Shown: positions 9,346 to 18,013 of the stretch, one piece after another
Layout of the letters: each line of letters starts with the position of its first letter
How positions within the stretch are numbered: the first letter of the stretch is position 1
DNA from: Chelativorans petroleitrophicus
GTDB taxonomy: Bacteria; Pseudomonadota; Alphaproteobacteria; Rhizobiales; Rhizobiaceae
DNA length: 64,000 nt
Direction of reading: 5' to 3'
Assembly: GCF_025398195.1 (NCBI RefSeq)
Contig: NZ_JAODNV010000007.1
Coordinates: 124,001 to 188,000, forward strand
Position numbers and translations under genes: made by a program
The notes under the pieces: model-generated
What the model was told of the DNA's origin: nothing
Database searches by the model: none
What the model saw: only the letters and a program-made list of their open reading frames with translations

Positions 9346-10174
9346 GCGGCTTGCGTCCGCTCAAATCCACCGGTCCGCGCGTCCAGCCGAGACATCCCGC
9401 TGGCAGCAGCGATCCGCCGACCACCAAAGCCCCTTGGGCGTAGAGCCTCAGCGCGTTCGTGCCCTCCGGCACCTCGATCGCCCAAACCTGGTCGGAAGGA
9501 TCCGACCAGACGAGCCGGCCTGCCACGGCGTTCATCGCCGCGGCGGCCTGCCCAGGCGTGACGCCTGGCCTGAACACTACCAGCAGAGGGCCCTGAGCGA
9601 GGCCCGCGGGAGGCAACGATGCCCAGGTCCCGCCCGCCAGAGTGAGGACGATCAAGGTAGCGGCTGCGCCCGGCCGGGTGCCGGAGCCCGGCTTGTCCGT
9701 CCGCAGAAGCCAGCCAACGGCAAGCGGCAGGATTCCAAAGACGATGAACCAGGCCAGATCCCATACCAGCGGTGTGGCGGAATCCATCCGGATGCGATGG
9801 ATGCCGAGAAACCAATGGGAAGCGAATGCATCGAGAATGTGCCACACGCCTAGGCCGATCAGTGCGCAGGCGGCCAGAAACCGGTCGGCCCCTGGTGCCG
9901 CGAACTCCTCATGGGAACGCCACAGCAGATAAAGGCCCGCGAAGCCGATCAGATACATGAGAAGGTGGAACAGCCCGTCCGCCATGATCTGGAAACGGAG
10001 ATCATCGAACCGTCCGCCCCGCAGCCCGGAAAGCAGGTGGTGCCACTGCAGCACCTGATGCAGCAGAATGCCGTCGAAGAACCCGCCGATGGCAAAGCCC
10101 AGCATGTAGCCAGCCCAGCCGAGGGCGGGTGAGAAGCGGTTAGACGGGCGCGTTCTGTCTGCAAGGGCTATCAT
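9335..10174 (-). CDS. DUF2243 membrane protein with extra C-terminal periplasmic domain
   Basis: The 279-residue protein begins with a DUF2243 region: several membrane helices (residues about 15-35, 65-85, 100-125 and 135-160) rich in histidines, such as [15 protein letters not shown] and [19 protein letters not shown]. That pattern could hold a metal or haem, though no function is established for the family. Another hydrophobic stretch ([19 protein letters not shown]) follows. It leads to a domain of about 80 residues ([25 protein letters not shown]...) that resembles small ferredoxin-like or inhibitor-I9-like folds. The gene converges on lptB with an 11-base overlap and interrupts the usual lptB-rpoN spacing, so it may be an insertion. 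Confidence 0.75.
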   Translation of the reverse strand: MIALADRTRPSNRFSPALGWAGYMLGFAIGGFFDGILLHQVLQWHHLLSGLRGGRFDDLRFQIMADGLFHLLMYLIGFAGLYLLWRSHEEFAAPGADRFLAACALIGLGVWHILDAFASHWFLGIHRIRMDSATPLVWDLAWFIVFGILPLAVGWLLRTDKPGSGTRPGAAATLIVLTLAGGTWASLPPAGLAQGPLLVVFRPGVTPGQAAAAMNAVAGRLVWSDPSDQVWAIEVPEGTNALRLYAQGALVVGGSLLPAGCLGWTRGPVDLSGRKPLRA

Positions 10175-10351
10175 TCGGGTTCACACGATGGGCCAAGGTG
10201 CGGTCCGTAACCCGCTCCTGCCTGCGCCTGTTCCCAGGCTCGCCATGCGGATTTTCCGACTGCCATTGACGCCAGCGTGACGCGCTTCCTTGACAAGCAA
10301 ATCCCAGGCCAGTTTTATCTGCCCCGCGCGGGTATCGTTCAGGAAGCGTGC

Positions 10352-11848
10352 ATGTCGCTGTCCCCCAAATTGCAACTGCGGCAGACTCAGTCGCTGGTCA
10401 TGACACCGCAATTGCTGCAGTCGATCCGGCTACTGCAGCTCACTCACACCGAGCTGGAGCAGTTCATCGCCTCCGAGATCGAATCCAATCCCCTGCTTGA
10501 GCGCGATGAACGCGGCGACCGCGAGGCCGAGATGGAGCTGGAGGGGACAGGGGGTGAGTACGACGCTCTCCCCTATAGCGCCGCCTCAATGGCGGAGCGG
10601 CTCGACAGCTCGCTCGAAAACCTGTTCCCCGACGATCCCGGTGTGCAGGAGACCATTGGTCCGGACCTCTCGGCGCAATGGCGGTCGGCAGCCGGCAATG
10701 GGATTGCCGCGGCCGGCAATGACGACTTCAACCTGGAAGCGGTGGCGGCTGCGCCGGTCACGCTGCGGGAGCACCTGCGCGAGCAGATCGCCTTCGCCTT
10801 TCACGATCCCGCCTCCCGTATTCTGGCCGAAGCGCTGACCGAGGAGCTTGACGAGGCGGGCTACCTTGCCGCTGACCTGGACGAGATCGCGCTCCGCGCC
10901 GGCGCGGACCGCGCGATGCTGGATCGCGTCCTGGAAACGTGCCGAACCTTCGATCCGCCGGGGCTGTTTGCGCGCGACCTTGCCGATTGCCTGGCCCTTC
11001 AGCTCAAGGCGCGAGATCGGCTGGACCCCGCCATGCAGGCGCTGCTTTCCCATCTCGATCTGCTTGCTCGGCGCGATTTCCGAACGCTGAAGCGGCTGTG
11101 CGGCGTCGACGAGGAAGATCTGGTGGACATGCTGGCCGAAATCCGCACGCTGGATCCCAGACCCGGCGCAGCCTTCACCAGCGGGACGGCCGACCCGATC
11201 GTGCCAGATGTCATCGTGCGCAGGTCCGCCGATGGCAGCTGGGCCGTGGAGCTCAATCCGGAGGCGCTGCCGCGGGTCTTGGTGGATGAAACCTACTTCG
11301 CCACCGTGTCCGCCCGCGCCAGGGGCGAGGAAAAGCTGTTTCTTTCCGAGTGCCTGCAGAATGCCAATTGGCTCGTCCGCAGCCTCGATCAGCGCGCCCG
11401 CACCATTCTCAAGGTCACGTCCGAAATCGTGCGCCGGCAGGATGCTTTTCTAACGCATGGCGTGCGCCATCTGCGCCCGCTCAAGCTGCGCGACGTGGCT
11501 GAGGCGATCGGCATGCACGAATCGACGGTGAGCCGCGTGGCCGCCAACAAATACATGATGACGCCGCGCGGCGTCTTCGAGCTGCGCTACTTCTTCACCA
11601 CGGCCATCGCCGCGGCGGATGGAGGTGACGCGCATTCGGCGGAGGCCGTGCGAGACCGCATCCGCGATCTGATCGAGGCGGAGGACGCCTCGTCCGTGCT
11701 CTCCGACGATGCCATTGTGGAGCTGCTGCGCAGCGAAGGTGTGGATATCGCCCGCCGCACCGTCGCCAAATATCGGGAGAGCATGAACATTCCCTCCTCG
11801 GTGCAGCGGCGCCGCGAAAAGAAGGCTATGGCGGGCGCGGTGGCATAA
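10352..11848 (+). CDS. rpoN: RNA polymerase sigma-54 factor
   Basis: About 498 residues with the three sigma-54 regions: an N-terminal glutamine-rich activator-interacting segment (LRQTQSLVMTPQLLQSIRLLQL), a central core-binding domain and a C-terminal DNA-binding domain. The C-terminal domain has a helix-turn-helix (AEAIGMHESTVSRVAANKYM) and the RpoN box (ARRTVAKYRE). The protein directs polymerase to -24/-12 promoters for nitrogen and other regulons. The start at 10352 has AGGAAGCG just upstream; 25 upstream codons are open but unlikely to be coding. hpf and ptsN follow, the conserved rpoN neighbourhood. Confidence 0.96.
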   Translation: MSLSPKLQLRQTQSLVMTPQLLQSIRLLQLTHTELEQFIASEIESNPLLERDERGDREAEMELEGTGGEYDALPYSAASMAERLDSSLENLFPDDPGVQETIGPDLSAQWRSAAGNGIAAAGNDDFNLEAVAAAPVTLREHLREQIAFAFHDPASRILAEALTEELDEAGYLAADLDEIALRAGADRAMLDRVLETCRTFDPPGLFARDLADCLALQLKARDRLDPAMQALLSHLDLLARRDFRTLKRLCGVDEEDLVDMLAEIRTLDPRPGAAFTSGTADPIVPDVIVRRSADGSWAVELNPEALPRVLVDETYFATVSARARGEEKLFLSECLQNANWLVRSLDQRARTILKVTSEIVRRQDAFLTHGVRHLRPLKLRDVAEAIGMHESTVSRVAANKYMMTPRGVFELRYFFTTAIAAADGGDAHSAEAVRDRIRDLIEAEDASSVLSDDAIVELLRSEGVDIARRTVAKYRESMNIPSSVQRRREKKAMAGAVA

Positions 11849-12095
11849 AGGGTGGTTTGCAGGGCGCGGCAGAATCCCTCACCACCCTCGATTGACAAGC
11901 ACGGACGGAAGCACTAGAAGCCCGCCCCCATGAGCGGCTGGGTCGGCGACACGATCTCCTGGTTAGTGGCGGCCGAAGCCCAGCCAGCAGTAGACGCCGG
12001 AGTACCCTGTTTTACCGCTTAGAAGCCTTGTGCGTGCGGGTCACCTGTATAAACTCTCGGACGTTGAACCCCTGACCAGGAAAGGTCGTTTTCCC

Positions 12096-12686
12096 ATGAG
12101 CCTCCGCATATCTGGCAAGCACATGGACATAGGCGACGCGTTCCGGACGCGGATCGAAAGCAGAATCACCGAAGCAGTGGAAAAATATTTCGATGGCGGC
12201 TTCTCCGGACGCGTGACTGTGGAGAAGGAGAGGGCGGGCAGTCGTTTTTCCGCTGACTGCACGGTTCACCTCGACACTGGTGCCGTTCTCCAGGCCACCG
12301 GTGAGGCGCAGGACCCGCAGATCGCCTTCGACGCCGCCGCCGAGCGCATCGAAAAAAGACTGCGCCGCTACAATCGCAGATTGCGGTCGCATAGCCCCGC
12401 CCACCGGGGCAATGGAGTGGCGGAGAGCGATATGACCTATCGCGTGGTCGCACCGGTTCCCGACGACGATGACGAGGTGCCGGAGGATTATGCACCGACC
12501 GTGGTGGCCGAGACGCGGCTTCCGCTGAAAACCATGTCGGTCGCTGCCGCTGTGGAAGAGCTGGACATGAAGGACAGCCCGGTTTTCGTCTTCCGCAATG
12601 CCGGAAACAACCAGGTGAACATTGTTTATCGGCGGGCCGATGGCAATATCGGCTGGATCGATCCCTCGGTGGCCAGCGGCGGATGA
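12096..12686 (+). CDS. hpf: Long-form hibernation promoting factor
   Basis: The product of about 196 residues joins an N-terminal S30AE/YfiA domain (MSLRISGKHMDIGDAFRTRIESRITEAVEKYF) to a C-terminal dimerisation domain (SPVFVFRNAGNNQVNIVYRRADGNIGWIDPS). This long form drives 100S ribosome dimers in stationary phase. The start at 12096 has AGGAAAGG upstream. Position between rpoN and ptsN is the standard arrangement, consistent with nitrogen or PTS-linked stress control. The linker region is acidic (PDDDDEVPEDYAP). Confidence 0.94.
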   Translation: MSLRISGKHMDIGDAFRTRIESRITEAVEKYFDGGFSGRVTVEKERAGSRFSADCTVHLDTGAVLQATGEAQDPQIAFDAAAERIEKRLRRYNRRLRSHSPAHRGNGVAESDMTYRVVAPVPDDDDEVPEDYAPTVVAETRLPLKTMSVAAAVEELDMKDSPVFVFRNAGNNQVNIVYRRADGNIGWIDPSVASGG

Positions 12687-12732
12687 TCATTCCGCCGGGT
12701 TTGGGGCGCGGCCGAAGCAGAGGATGCTGGAA

Positions 12733-13197
12733 ATGGATCTGAGCGATCTGATCGAGGTCTCGGCGATACTGCCGGCCTTGAAAGCGAATTCCAAGAAGCA
12801 GGTCTTGCAGTTACTTGCCGAAAAGGCAGCCGAGGTGACCGGTCTTCCGGAGCGCGAAATCTTCGACACGATTCTGCAGCGCGAGCGCCTGGGCTCCACC
12901 GGCGTGGGCAATGGCATCGCCATTCCGCACGGCAAGCTGCCGGGCATCCAGCGCATCACGGGTGTCTTCGCACGGCTGGAGACGCCGGTGGACTTCGATT
13001 CTCTTGACGACCTGCCCGTCGATCTTGTCTTTCTTCTCCTGGCGCCCGAAGGGGCCGGCGCAGACCATCTCAAGGCCCTGTCGCGGATTGCGCGCGTGCT
13101 GCGCGACACTGATACGACAGCGAAGATCCGCGGCACCAGGGACGCCGCCGCCATCCACACATTCCTCGCCCAAGCACCGGCTTCAAACGCGGCCTGA
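12733..13197 (+). CDS. ptsN: PTS IIA-like nitrogen regulatory protein PtsN
   Basis: About 154 residues of an EIIA(Ntr) domain: VSAILPALKANSKKQVLQLLAEKAAEVTGL, then the phospho-accepting histidine at about residue 66 in GNGIAIPHGKLPG. It receives phosphate from the PTS(Ntr) relay and modulates potassium, nitrogen and carbon metabolism by protein contacts. I prefer the ATG at 12733 because GAGG sits about 10 bases upstream; another ATG at 12724 is too close to that site. The gene follows hpf by under 50 bases. Confidence 0.93.
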   Translation: MDLSDLIEVSAILPALKANSKKQVLQLLAEKAAEVTGLPEREIFDTILQRERLGSTGVGNGIAIPHGKLPGIQRITGVFARLETPVDFDSLDDLPVDLVFLLLAPEGAGADHLKALSRIARVLRDTDTTAKIRGTRDAAAIHTFLAQAPASNAA

Positions 13198-13221
13198 AGA
13201 GAAGAAAACGGACCATGTGAA

Positions 13222-13241
13222 CCGGCCCTTGGCCGGCCGCT
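13222..13241 (+). terminator. Possible weak terminator after ptsN
   Basis: A perfect 6-bp GC stem (CCGGCC paired with GGCCGG at 13222-13227 and 13231-13236) with a 3-base loop lies 25 bases past the ptsN stop. The run after it is only CCGCTTTCC, so it is a poor intrinsic terminator. It is offered as a candidate only. Confidence 0.4.
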
Positions 13242-13354
13242 TTCCCGTCCGGCGAGCCAGCTATGCACGACCGGCGCGCCGCCATCTTGGCAGGCTTGGC
13301 GCGGCTCGAATCATTAACGTCGCCTTAAGCGGAATTTTAGAACTTCGCGATAGG

Positions 13355-13373
13355 CCTCGCCGCAAAGGCGAGG
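13355..13373 (+). promoter_or_regulatory. Hairpin that hides the ribosome site of the next gene
   Basis: CCTCGCC at 13355-13361 pairs perfectly with GGCGAGG at 13367-13373 across a 5-base loop. The 3' arm contains GAGG, the only Shine-Dalgarno-like sequence in front of the ATG at 13380. In the mRNA the ribosome site would therefore be paired unless the hairpin is melted or bound. This is visible in the sequence; a regulatory role is inferred. Confidence 0.5.
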
Positions 13374-13379
13374 TCTTAT

Positions 13380-13955
13380 ATGCGTGCTGTGTTTCTGATC
13401 CTGTTGCTGGCGCTTGCGGGATGCGCCACCGCGCCCCGCAATATCAACAACGCCTGTGCCGTCTTCCAACAGCGGGATGGCTGGTTCAACAACTGGTATA
13501 ACGCCGCCAAACGCACCGAACGCGCCTATGGCGTTCCGGTATCGGTCCTCATGGCGACCATCAGGGTGGAATCCGGCTTCAAGAGCAATGCGAGGCCGCC
13601 ACGCAAGAAACTGCTCGGCTTCATCCCTTGGAAGCGCCCCTCAAGCGCCTATGGCTACTCGCAGGCTCTCGACGGCACCTGGCAGGAATACAAGCGCGCG
13701 ACGGGCCGTTACGGTGCCAGGCGCAGCAATTTCGCGGACGCGATCGACTTCGTTGGATGGTATCACCGTCGCAGCCACGAACGGAACGGGATCGCGCTGA
13801 ACGACGCCTACAATCTCTATCTTGCCTACTATTCCGGGCACAGCGGCTACGCCAACGGCTCCTGGAAAGGCAATCCGGCCATACAGCGCGCGGCACAGAA
13901 AGCTGCCTCCATGGCCCAGACCTACGACGCGCAAATCCGCTCGTGCAGGCTCTAG
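13380..13955 (+). CDS. Lipoprotein with SLT-type transglycosylase domain
   Basis: The 191-residue protein has a lipoprotein signal (LALAGC, lipidated cysteine at 15) and a compact lysozyme-like domain. The probable catalytic glutamate is at 64 in MATIRVESGFKSNA, with later AYGYSQALDGTW and NLYLAYYSGHSGYANGSW segments. It resembles the EnvA/SLT-like putative transglycosylase lipoproteins that trim peptidoglycan from the outer membrane side. The gene follows ptsN by about 180 bases and has its own hairpin-covered ribosome site, so it may be separately controlled. Confidence 0.82.
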   Translation: MRAVFLILLLALAGCATAPRNINNACAVFQQRDGWFNNWYNAAKRTERAYGVPVSVLMATIRVESGFKSNARPPRKKLLGFIPWKRPSSAYGYSQALDGTWQEYKRATGRYGARRSNFADAIDFVGWYHRRSHERNGIALNDAYNLYLAYYSGHSGYANGSWKGNPAIQRAAQKAASMAQTYDAQIRSCRL

Positions 13956-14005
13956 CCGCTCCAGGGGGAGCGAGCCACCGGCTGCCGTAAAATGCCCGTC
14001 CGGCC

Positions 14006-14545
14006 CTACGCGGCCGACGGACCGGGATCGTCAAAGCCGTCCGGACCAGCATGCATTGGCTGCGGCCGATCTTGCGCCGCGCCGCGGATCAGCCTCAGCT
14101 TCGGTCTCCCGCGCGCTGGTTCCGCAAGCCGATCCACCGCCTGCTTTTCGCGCCGTGCTGCCTCGGGCTGGTAGCAGACTTTCTCGAGCCTGATCCGCTC
14201 TTCCGCCCCGTCATAATTGATCAGGCTGATTTCCTGGCCTTCCGAAAGCCCGAGGAGCGCGAGCCCCCGCAGGATGGTGATCGGCAGGAACAGGCCCACG
14301 GGCGCGTTCATCTGGTCGTGCGAGATTATCCGCGTGTCCGGGTCGCGGCCATTCACGCTGAAGGTGACGCGGCTGTTCAAGGTGGCCACGTTCTCAGGCA
14401 CATCGTCACGGAACATGACAACCGCGCTCTCAAGCTTTCTTTTCAGGAGCCGCGCAAGAGCATCGTCCGGGTCGGGGCAGCGGTCGCGCATGACTTCGAG
14501 GATGGTGAAGTCCTTAGTGGTGAGGATGCATTTCTCGTTCGGCAT
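14006..14545 (-). CDS. Rnk/GreA C-terminal-domain protein (nucleoside diphosphate kinase regulator-like)
   Basis: The product of about 179 residues has an N-terminal helical part (TTKDFTILEVMRDRCPDPDDALARLLKRKL) and a GreA/Rnk C-terminal domain (NVATLNSRVTFSVNGRD...GLFLPITILRGLALLGLSEGQEISL). The Rnk family binds RNA polymerase but lacks the GreA cleavage coiled coil. The C-terminal tail of about 50 residues is basic and proline-rich and looks disordered. The start at 14545 has GGAGAAC upstream; the longer frame to 14740 overlaps the next gene. It stands 148 bases downstream of a second member of the same family. Confidence 0.78.
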   Translation of the reverse strand: MPNEKCILTTKDFTILEVMRDRCPDPDDALARLLKRKLESAVVMFRDDVPENVATLNSRVTFSVNGRDPDTRIISHDQMNAPVGLFLPITILRGLALLGLSEGQEISLINYDGAEERIRLEKVCYQPEAARREKQAVDRLAEPARGRPKLRLIRGAAQDRPQPMHAGPDGFDDPGPSAA

Positions 14546-14693
14546 CGCAGTTCTCCATCGCTCCATCGCGGGAGCCGTTACGTTGAAACGAATTGGAGAA
14601 TCCCCTGCCCGCGCGTGCGGAGCAGGGGCTAGAAGCCTGCGATGAGGCAGCCCCCGAACAAAGACAGGCGGCACGGCGGCGGAATGGCCCTCG

Positions 14694-15143
14694 TCATACC
14701 ACCGCCCCGAGTTCGACATCGGTGTGCTCGGCCGCGACACTGGCCGGTGCCTTCACGCTCATCACGGTGAGCCGATGGGCACGTCCGTCGCGGGCAGTCC
14801 AGTCGATGGACTGACTGGCCGAGAGGCCGATCAGCGCGGCCCCGATCGGGGTGAGAATCGAAATCTTGCCTTCGGCGATATCAGCCTCGCCGGGGAAGAC
14901 CAGCGTCACGTCGCGCTCTTCTCCCGTGTCAGTCTTGAACCGCAGGCTCGATCCCATGCGGACGACGTCGTCCGCGATCACCGCGTCGGCAACCACATGC
15001 GCGCGGTTGAGTTCCGCCAGAAGCTGCTCGGCCACTTCCGGGTTCCTCGCCATATGGGACTCGGCGAGCCGCGTCAGCCTCTCATAGTCGGTGCGTGTAA
15101 TCTTGATAGCGGGCTTACGCCGTCTCTTCGTCTCAGAAACCAT
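14694..15143 (-). CDS. rnk: Rnk-type nucleoside diphosphate kinase regulator
   Basis: The 149-residue protein matches Rnk: a short basic start (KRRRKPAIKITRTDYERLTRLAES), a helical hairpin, then the GreA/GreB C-terminal fold (VRMGSSLRFKTDTGEERDVTLVFPGEADIAEGKISILTPIGAALIGLSASQSIDW). Rnk binds RNA polymerase and affects nucleotide pools. AAGGAGGCG is a strong ribosome site 4-10 bases before the ATG. It is the upstream member of a tandem pair of this family on the minus strand. Confidence 0.85.
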   Translation of the reverse strand: MVSETKRRRKPAIKITRTDYERLTRLAESHMARNPEVAEQLLAELNRAHVVADAVIADDVVRMGSSLRFKTDTGEERDVTLVFPGEADIAEGKISILTPIGAALIGLSASQSIDWTARDGRAHRLTVMSVKAPASVAAEHTDVELGAVV

Positions 15144-15457
15144 CTCACGCCTCCTTGAAAACTGCCTCTCAGCGCATCCTTTGCGCCGATGCGGTCGAGT
15201 TATTGTGTTCTTGTGTCGGGAACTGTGTCGCGTACCCGGCCTCGTCTTTCCCGCGGTGCGGGAGACTGGCCTGTTATTGCCCCGCGGCCGGGGCGCGCGA
15301 CGCGACCTGGCCGGGGGTCAAGTGCCCGCGATGGGGCACACCCTGTAAAACGTAAGGAAATGGCGCGCAGTCTTGTACATGTATCAGAGGTGGGCCTTCG
15401 GGAGGAGAAAGTCAAGCTATCCGGCGCGCCGGCAGCGTCACGATCGAAGGCGAGGGC
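15144..15457. other. Intergenic region, no gene seen
   Basis: The 314 bases lie between the start of the rnk gene and the end of the cation-exchanger gene. Short open frames exist but none looks coding. The middle part is very GC-rich with self-complementary CCGCGGCC/GGGGCGCGCGACGCG stretches. It probably holds the rnk promoter on the minus strand, but I cannot place it. Confidence 0.5.
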
Positions 15458-16498
15458 CTAGCCGTGGAAGGCAAGCAGCCCCAGCCCGAACAGGAAAGCG
15501 AGGATCACCGTGAGCGAGTCGTAGCCCACGCCGCCCAGGGTGGCGTCGCGCCGCTCTAGAAGGCCGATCAGGAATATGGCAATGAGCACCGCGCCGATGA
15601 GTGCCGAGAGCACCTCGAACTGCCCCAGCTCGCCGATCACCGGGCCCCCCGCATAAACCGCGTCCGCAAGCACGAAGAGCGAGAGATTGACGAAGTTCGT
15701 CCCCAGAATCTGGCCGAAAGCCATTTCGTAGCGGCGGATGCGCACGGACTGCACGACGGTGCTGAGTTCCGGCGTCGAAGTCGCGATGCCGATCAGTGCA
15801 AATCCGACCAGGCCGGAGCCGAGGCCCGACTGTTCCGCGATCGCATCCCCGGTCTGCGACAGCGCATAACCCGCTAGGAAGATCACGAGCCCTAGGCCGC
15901 CTGCCCTCCAGATCGCAGCGCGAAGCGATTCCTGAAGAACGGCCTCGCTCTTCGTTTTATCGCGCACATCTTCCGCCTCGTCGCTCACCGTCCAGGAGCT
16001 GCGGTGCCCATAGCCGGACGCGAGCCAGAAAGAGCCGACGCTGACGGCCGTGATGCTCACGCTCCAGACGCCCACGCCAAGAAACCGGACATCGCCCACC
16101 GTGACGGCAATGGCGATCATGATGAGCACCAGGATGCAAAGCACGCTCATCATGAGCGTGGAGGGGCTGGCGACCACCGATGTCAGGGCGCCGGCGCGCA
16201 CGAGCGTGTCGCCGATGGCCAGAAGAAAAATGTTGATGGCTGCGCTGCCAAGGAGATTGTTCAGGGCGAGGGCCGGATTGCCGATCGATGAGGCCGTGAT
16301 CACGTTGGCCACCTCCGGCAGGGACGTGATCACCCCCAGAAGCAGCATGCCGGCGAAGACCTGCCCCAGCCCCGTCAGGTGGCTGATCCGGTCCACATGA
16401 AGCGTGAGCCGTGTTCCGCCCCACCAGACGGCGCAGCTTGCGACGAGAAATATGGCCGCGTTGATCCCTATCGGGTTCTGGTGAGTATCCAGCAGCAA
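15458..16498 (-). CDS. Sodium/calcium exchanger family (CaCA) membrane antiporter
   Basis: The 346-residue protein has about ten membrane helices and the two inverted alpha repeats of the cation/Ca2+ exchanger family. Repeat 1 is around GMLLLGVITSLPEVANVITAS...NNLLGSAAINIF, and repeat 2 around GFALIGIATSTPELSTVVQSV...GQILGTNFVNLS. The acidic residues of the TSLPE and TSTPE motifs are present for ion binding. It resembles the YrbG/CaxA-like subgroup, so Na+ or H+ in exchange for Ca2+ at the inner membrane is likely. It has no operon partner. Confidence 0.85.
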   Translation of the reverse strand: MLLDTHQNPIGINAAIFLVASCAVWWGGTRLTLHVDRISHLTGLGQVFAGMLLLGVITSLPEVANVITASSIGNPALALNNLLGSAAINIFLLAIGDTLVRAGALTSVVASPSTLMMSVLCILVLIMIAIAVTVGDVRFLGVGVWSVSITAVSVGSFWLASGYGHRSSWTVSDEAEDVRDKTKSEAVLQESLRAAIWRAGGLGLVIFLAGYALSQTGDAIAEQSGLGSGLVGFALIGIATSTPELSTVVQSVRIRRYEMAFGQILGTNFVNLSLFVLADAVYAGGPVIGELGQFEVLSALIGAVLIAIFLIGLLERRDATLGGVGYDSLTVILAFLFGLGLLAFHG

Positions 16499-16664
16499 CG
16501 CGCACTCCGCTATTTTACCGGTGAATGCCGCCGCCCCGATTCAGGTTGCATCCCGGGGACCTGCCTAGAACGTCTCGCCACGTCGGCCATCTCGCTGCCG
16601 GCGTGAATAGCTAGCACTCGCGCCGCGAGGTGTTATCCGGAACCAAGAATTTCTTGAAGAAATC

Positions 16665-16739
16665 TGGAGCGGGCGATGGGGATCGAACCCACGACATTCA
16701 GCTTGGGAAGCTGACGTTCTACCACTGAACTACGCCCGC
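16665..16739 (-). tRNA. tRNA-Gly(CCC)
   Basis: On the minus strand a full cloverleaf can be folded. The acceptor stem is GCGGGCG with CGCCCGC and a U discriminator, and CCA is encoded. The D arm is GTTC/GAAC. The anticodon stem is TCAGC/GCTGA with loop TTCCCAA, giving anticodon CCC. The T arm holds the TTCGATC loop. The U73 discriminator suits glycine. The length is 75 bases with CCA. No tRNA neighbour is present. Confidence 0.96.
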
Positions 16740-16837
16740 GCCGTACGGAGCGGCTCTCTTCTTACACGAGGAGGAAGAGCCTAGACAAGAAGGAAAGAGG
16801 CCGCACAGCAGCCTTCCCAAGCCGGATTCGCCGCCCC

Positions 16838-17929
16838 TCAGGGCGCGCGAAAATGCTTCGACAGTTTCAGGGCCTGTCCCTGGTAGTTGGACTTCCTGTC
16901 CGTGCCGTAAAGCGTGCGCGGCTCCGCACTCATGCGCTCATAGATCAGCCGGCCGACGATCTGCCCATGCTCCAGGATGAAGGGCACTTCGTGGCTGCGC
17001 ACTTCCAGTACCGCGCGGCTTCCCGTGCCTCCCGCCGCCGAATGGCCGAAACCGGGATCGAAGAAACCGGCGTAGTGAACGCGGAACTCCCCGACCAGCG
17101 GGTCGAAGGGCGTCATTTCCGCCGCATGGGAGGGAGGCACATGTACCGCCTCGCGGGAAACCAGGATGTAAAACTCATCCGGGTCAAGCACGAGGTCCCT
17201 GGAGCCGAAATTGTAAAGCGGTTCCCAGAAATCCGTCACGGCATAGGCCGCCTTCCGGTCGACATCAATGAGCCCCGTGTGATGTTTGGCGCGATAGCCG
17301 ACGAGTCCGCCCGGCCCGCCCTCGAGATCAATGGAAAGCGCAATGCCGCCGCCGGAGATGTTCGGCTGCTCGGCCGCAACGAGCGTCTCACGCGCATGCA
17401 ACGCGGCAAGATCGTCACCCGACAGCTGGGAATTGCCGCGGCGGAAACGGATCTGCGACAGTCGCGAGCCGGGCCGCACGACGATCGGGAAGGTGCGCGG
17501 GCTTACTTCGAGATAGAGCGGACCACGATACCCCGCCGCGATCTTATCGAACTCGGGACCGTAATCTGTCATCACGCGGGTGAAGATATCGAGGCGGCCC
17601 GTGGAGCTTTTAGGATTGGCCGAGGCGGAAACATCCACGGGCAGCGCCAGGCTTTCCATGAGCGGGACGATATAGACGCAGCCCGTCTCCAGCACCGCGC
17701 CCTCTCCAAGCCTGATCTCGTGCAGCTTCAGCCGCTCAAGCTTGTCGGCCACCCGGCAGCCAGGGCCAGGCAGGAAGCTCGCGCGCACGCGGTAGGCAAC
17801 ATCGCCGAGCCTTAGATCCAGGCTGGCCGGCTGAATCTGGTCAGGGTCGAGCGGCAGCGCCGCGGCAAGCGCGCCCTTCTCAAAAAGCGCCTCGATTTCC
17901 GTATCCGGCAGGATGCCCGCCTTCGCCAA
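16838..17929 (-). CDS. dcd: 2'-deoxycytidine 5'-triphosphate deaminase, long two-domain form
   Basis: The product of about 363 residues is the long dCTP deaminase form of Hyphomicrobiales, about twice the usual 190. The first half carries the dUTPase-fold motifs SANPKSSTGRLDIFTRVMTDYG and VRPGSRLSQIRFRRG. The second half repeats the fold (EFYILVSREAVHVPPSHAAEM, GFFDPGFGHSAAGG, EVPFILEHGQIVGRLIYERM). The enzyme turns dCTP into dUTP for thymidylate supply. I choose a TTG start at 17929 because GGAGG lies 6 bases upstream; the open frame runs on to a GTG at 17995 with no ribosome site. It is divergent from the metZ leader. Confidence 0.88.
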   Translation of the reverse strand: MAKAGILPDTEIEALFEKGALAAALPLDPDQIQPASLDLRLGDVAYRVRASFLPGPGCRVADKLERLKLHEIRLGEGAVLETGCVYIVPLMESLALPVDVSASANPKSSTGRLDIFTRVMTDYGPEFDKIAAGYRGPLYLEVSPRTFPIVVRPGSRLSQIRFRRGNSQLSGDDLAALHARETLVAAEQPNISGGGIALSIDLEGGPGGLVGYRAKHHTGLIDVDRKAAYAVTDFWEPLYNFGSRDLVLDPDEFYILVSREAVHVPPSHAAEMTPFDPLVGEFRVHYAGFFDPGFGHSAAGGTGSRAVLEVRSHEVPFILEHGQIVGRLIYERMSAEPRTLYGTDRKSNYQGQALKLSKHFRAP

Positions 17930-18013
17930 CTCTTTCCTCCGTGCAATGCCTGCCGGACCATGAATGCGCCTTGCGATTGACGCAAGTAAAACCACCGTCT
18001 AAAGAGGGCTTAT

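Noticed and set aside
16609-16633. CIRCE-like operator (TAGCACTC ... GAGGTGTTA)
   Set aside because: The second half is a poor match and the spacer is wrong; it is not upstream of groESL, dnaK or hrcA.
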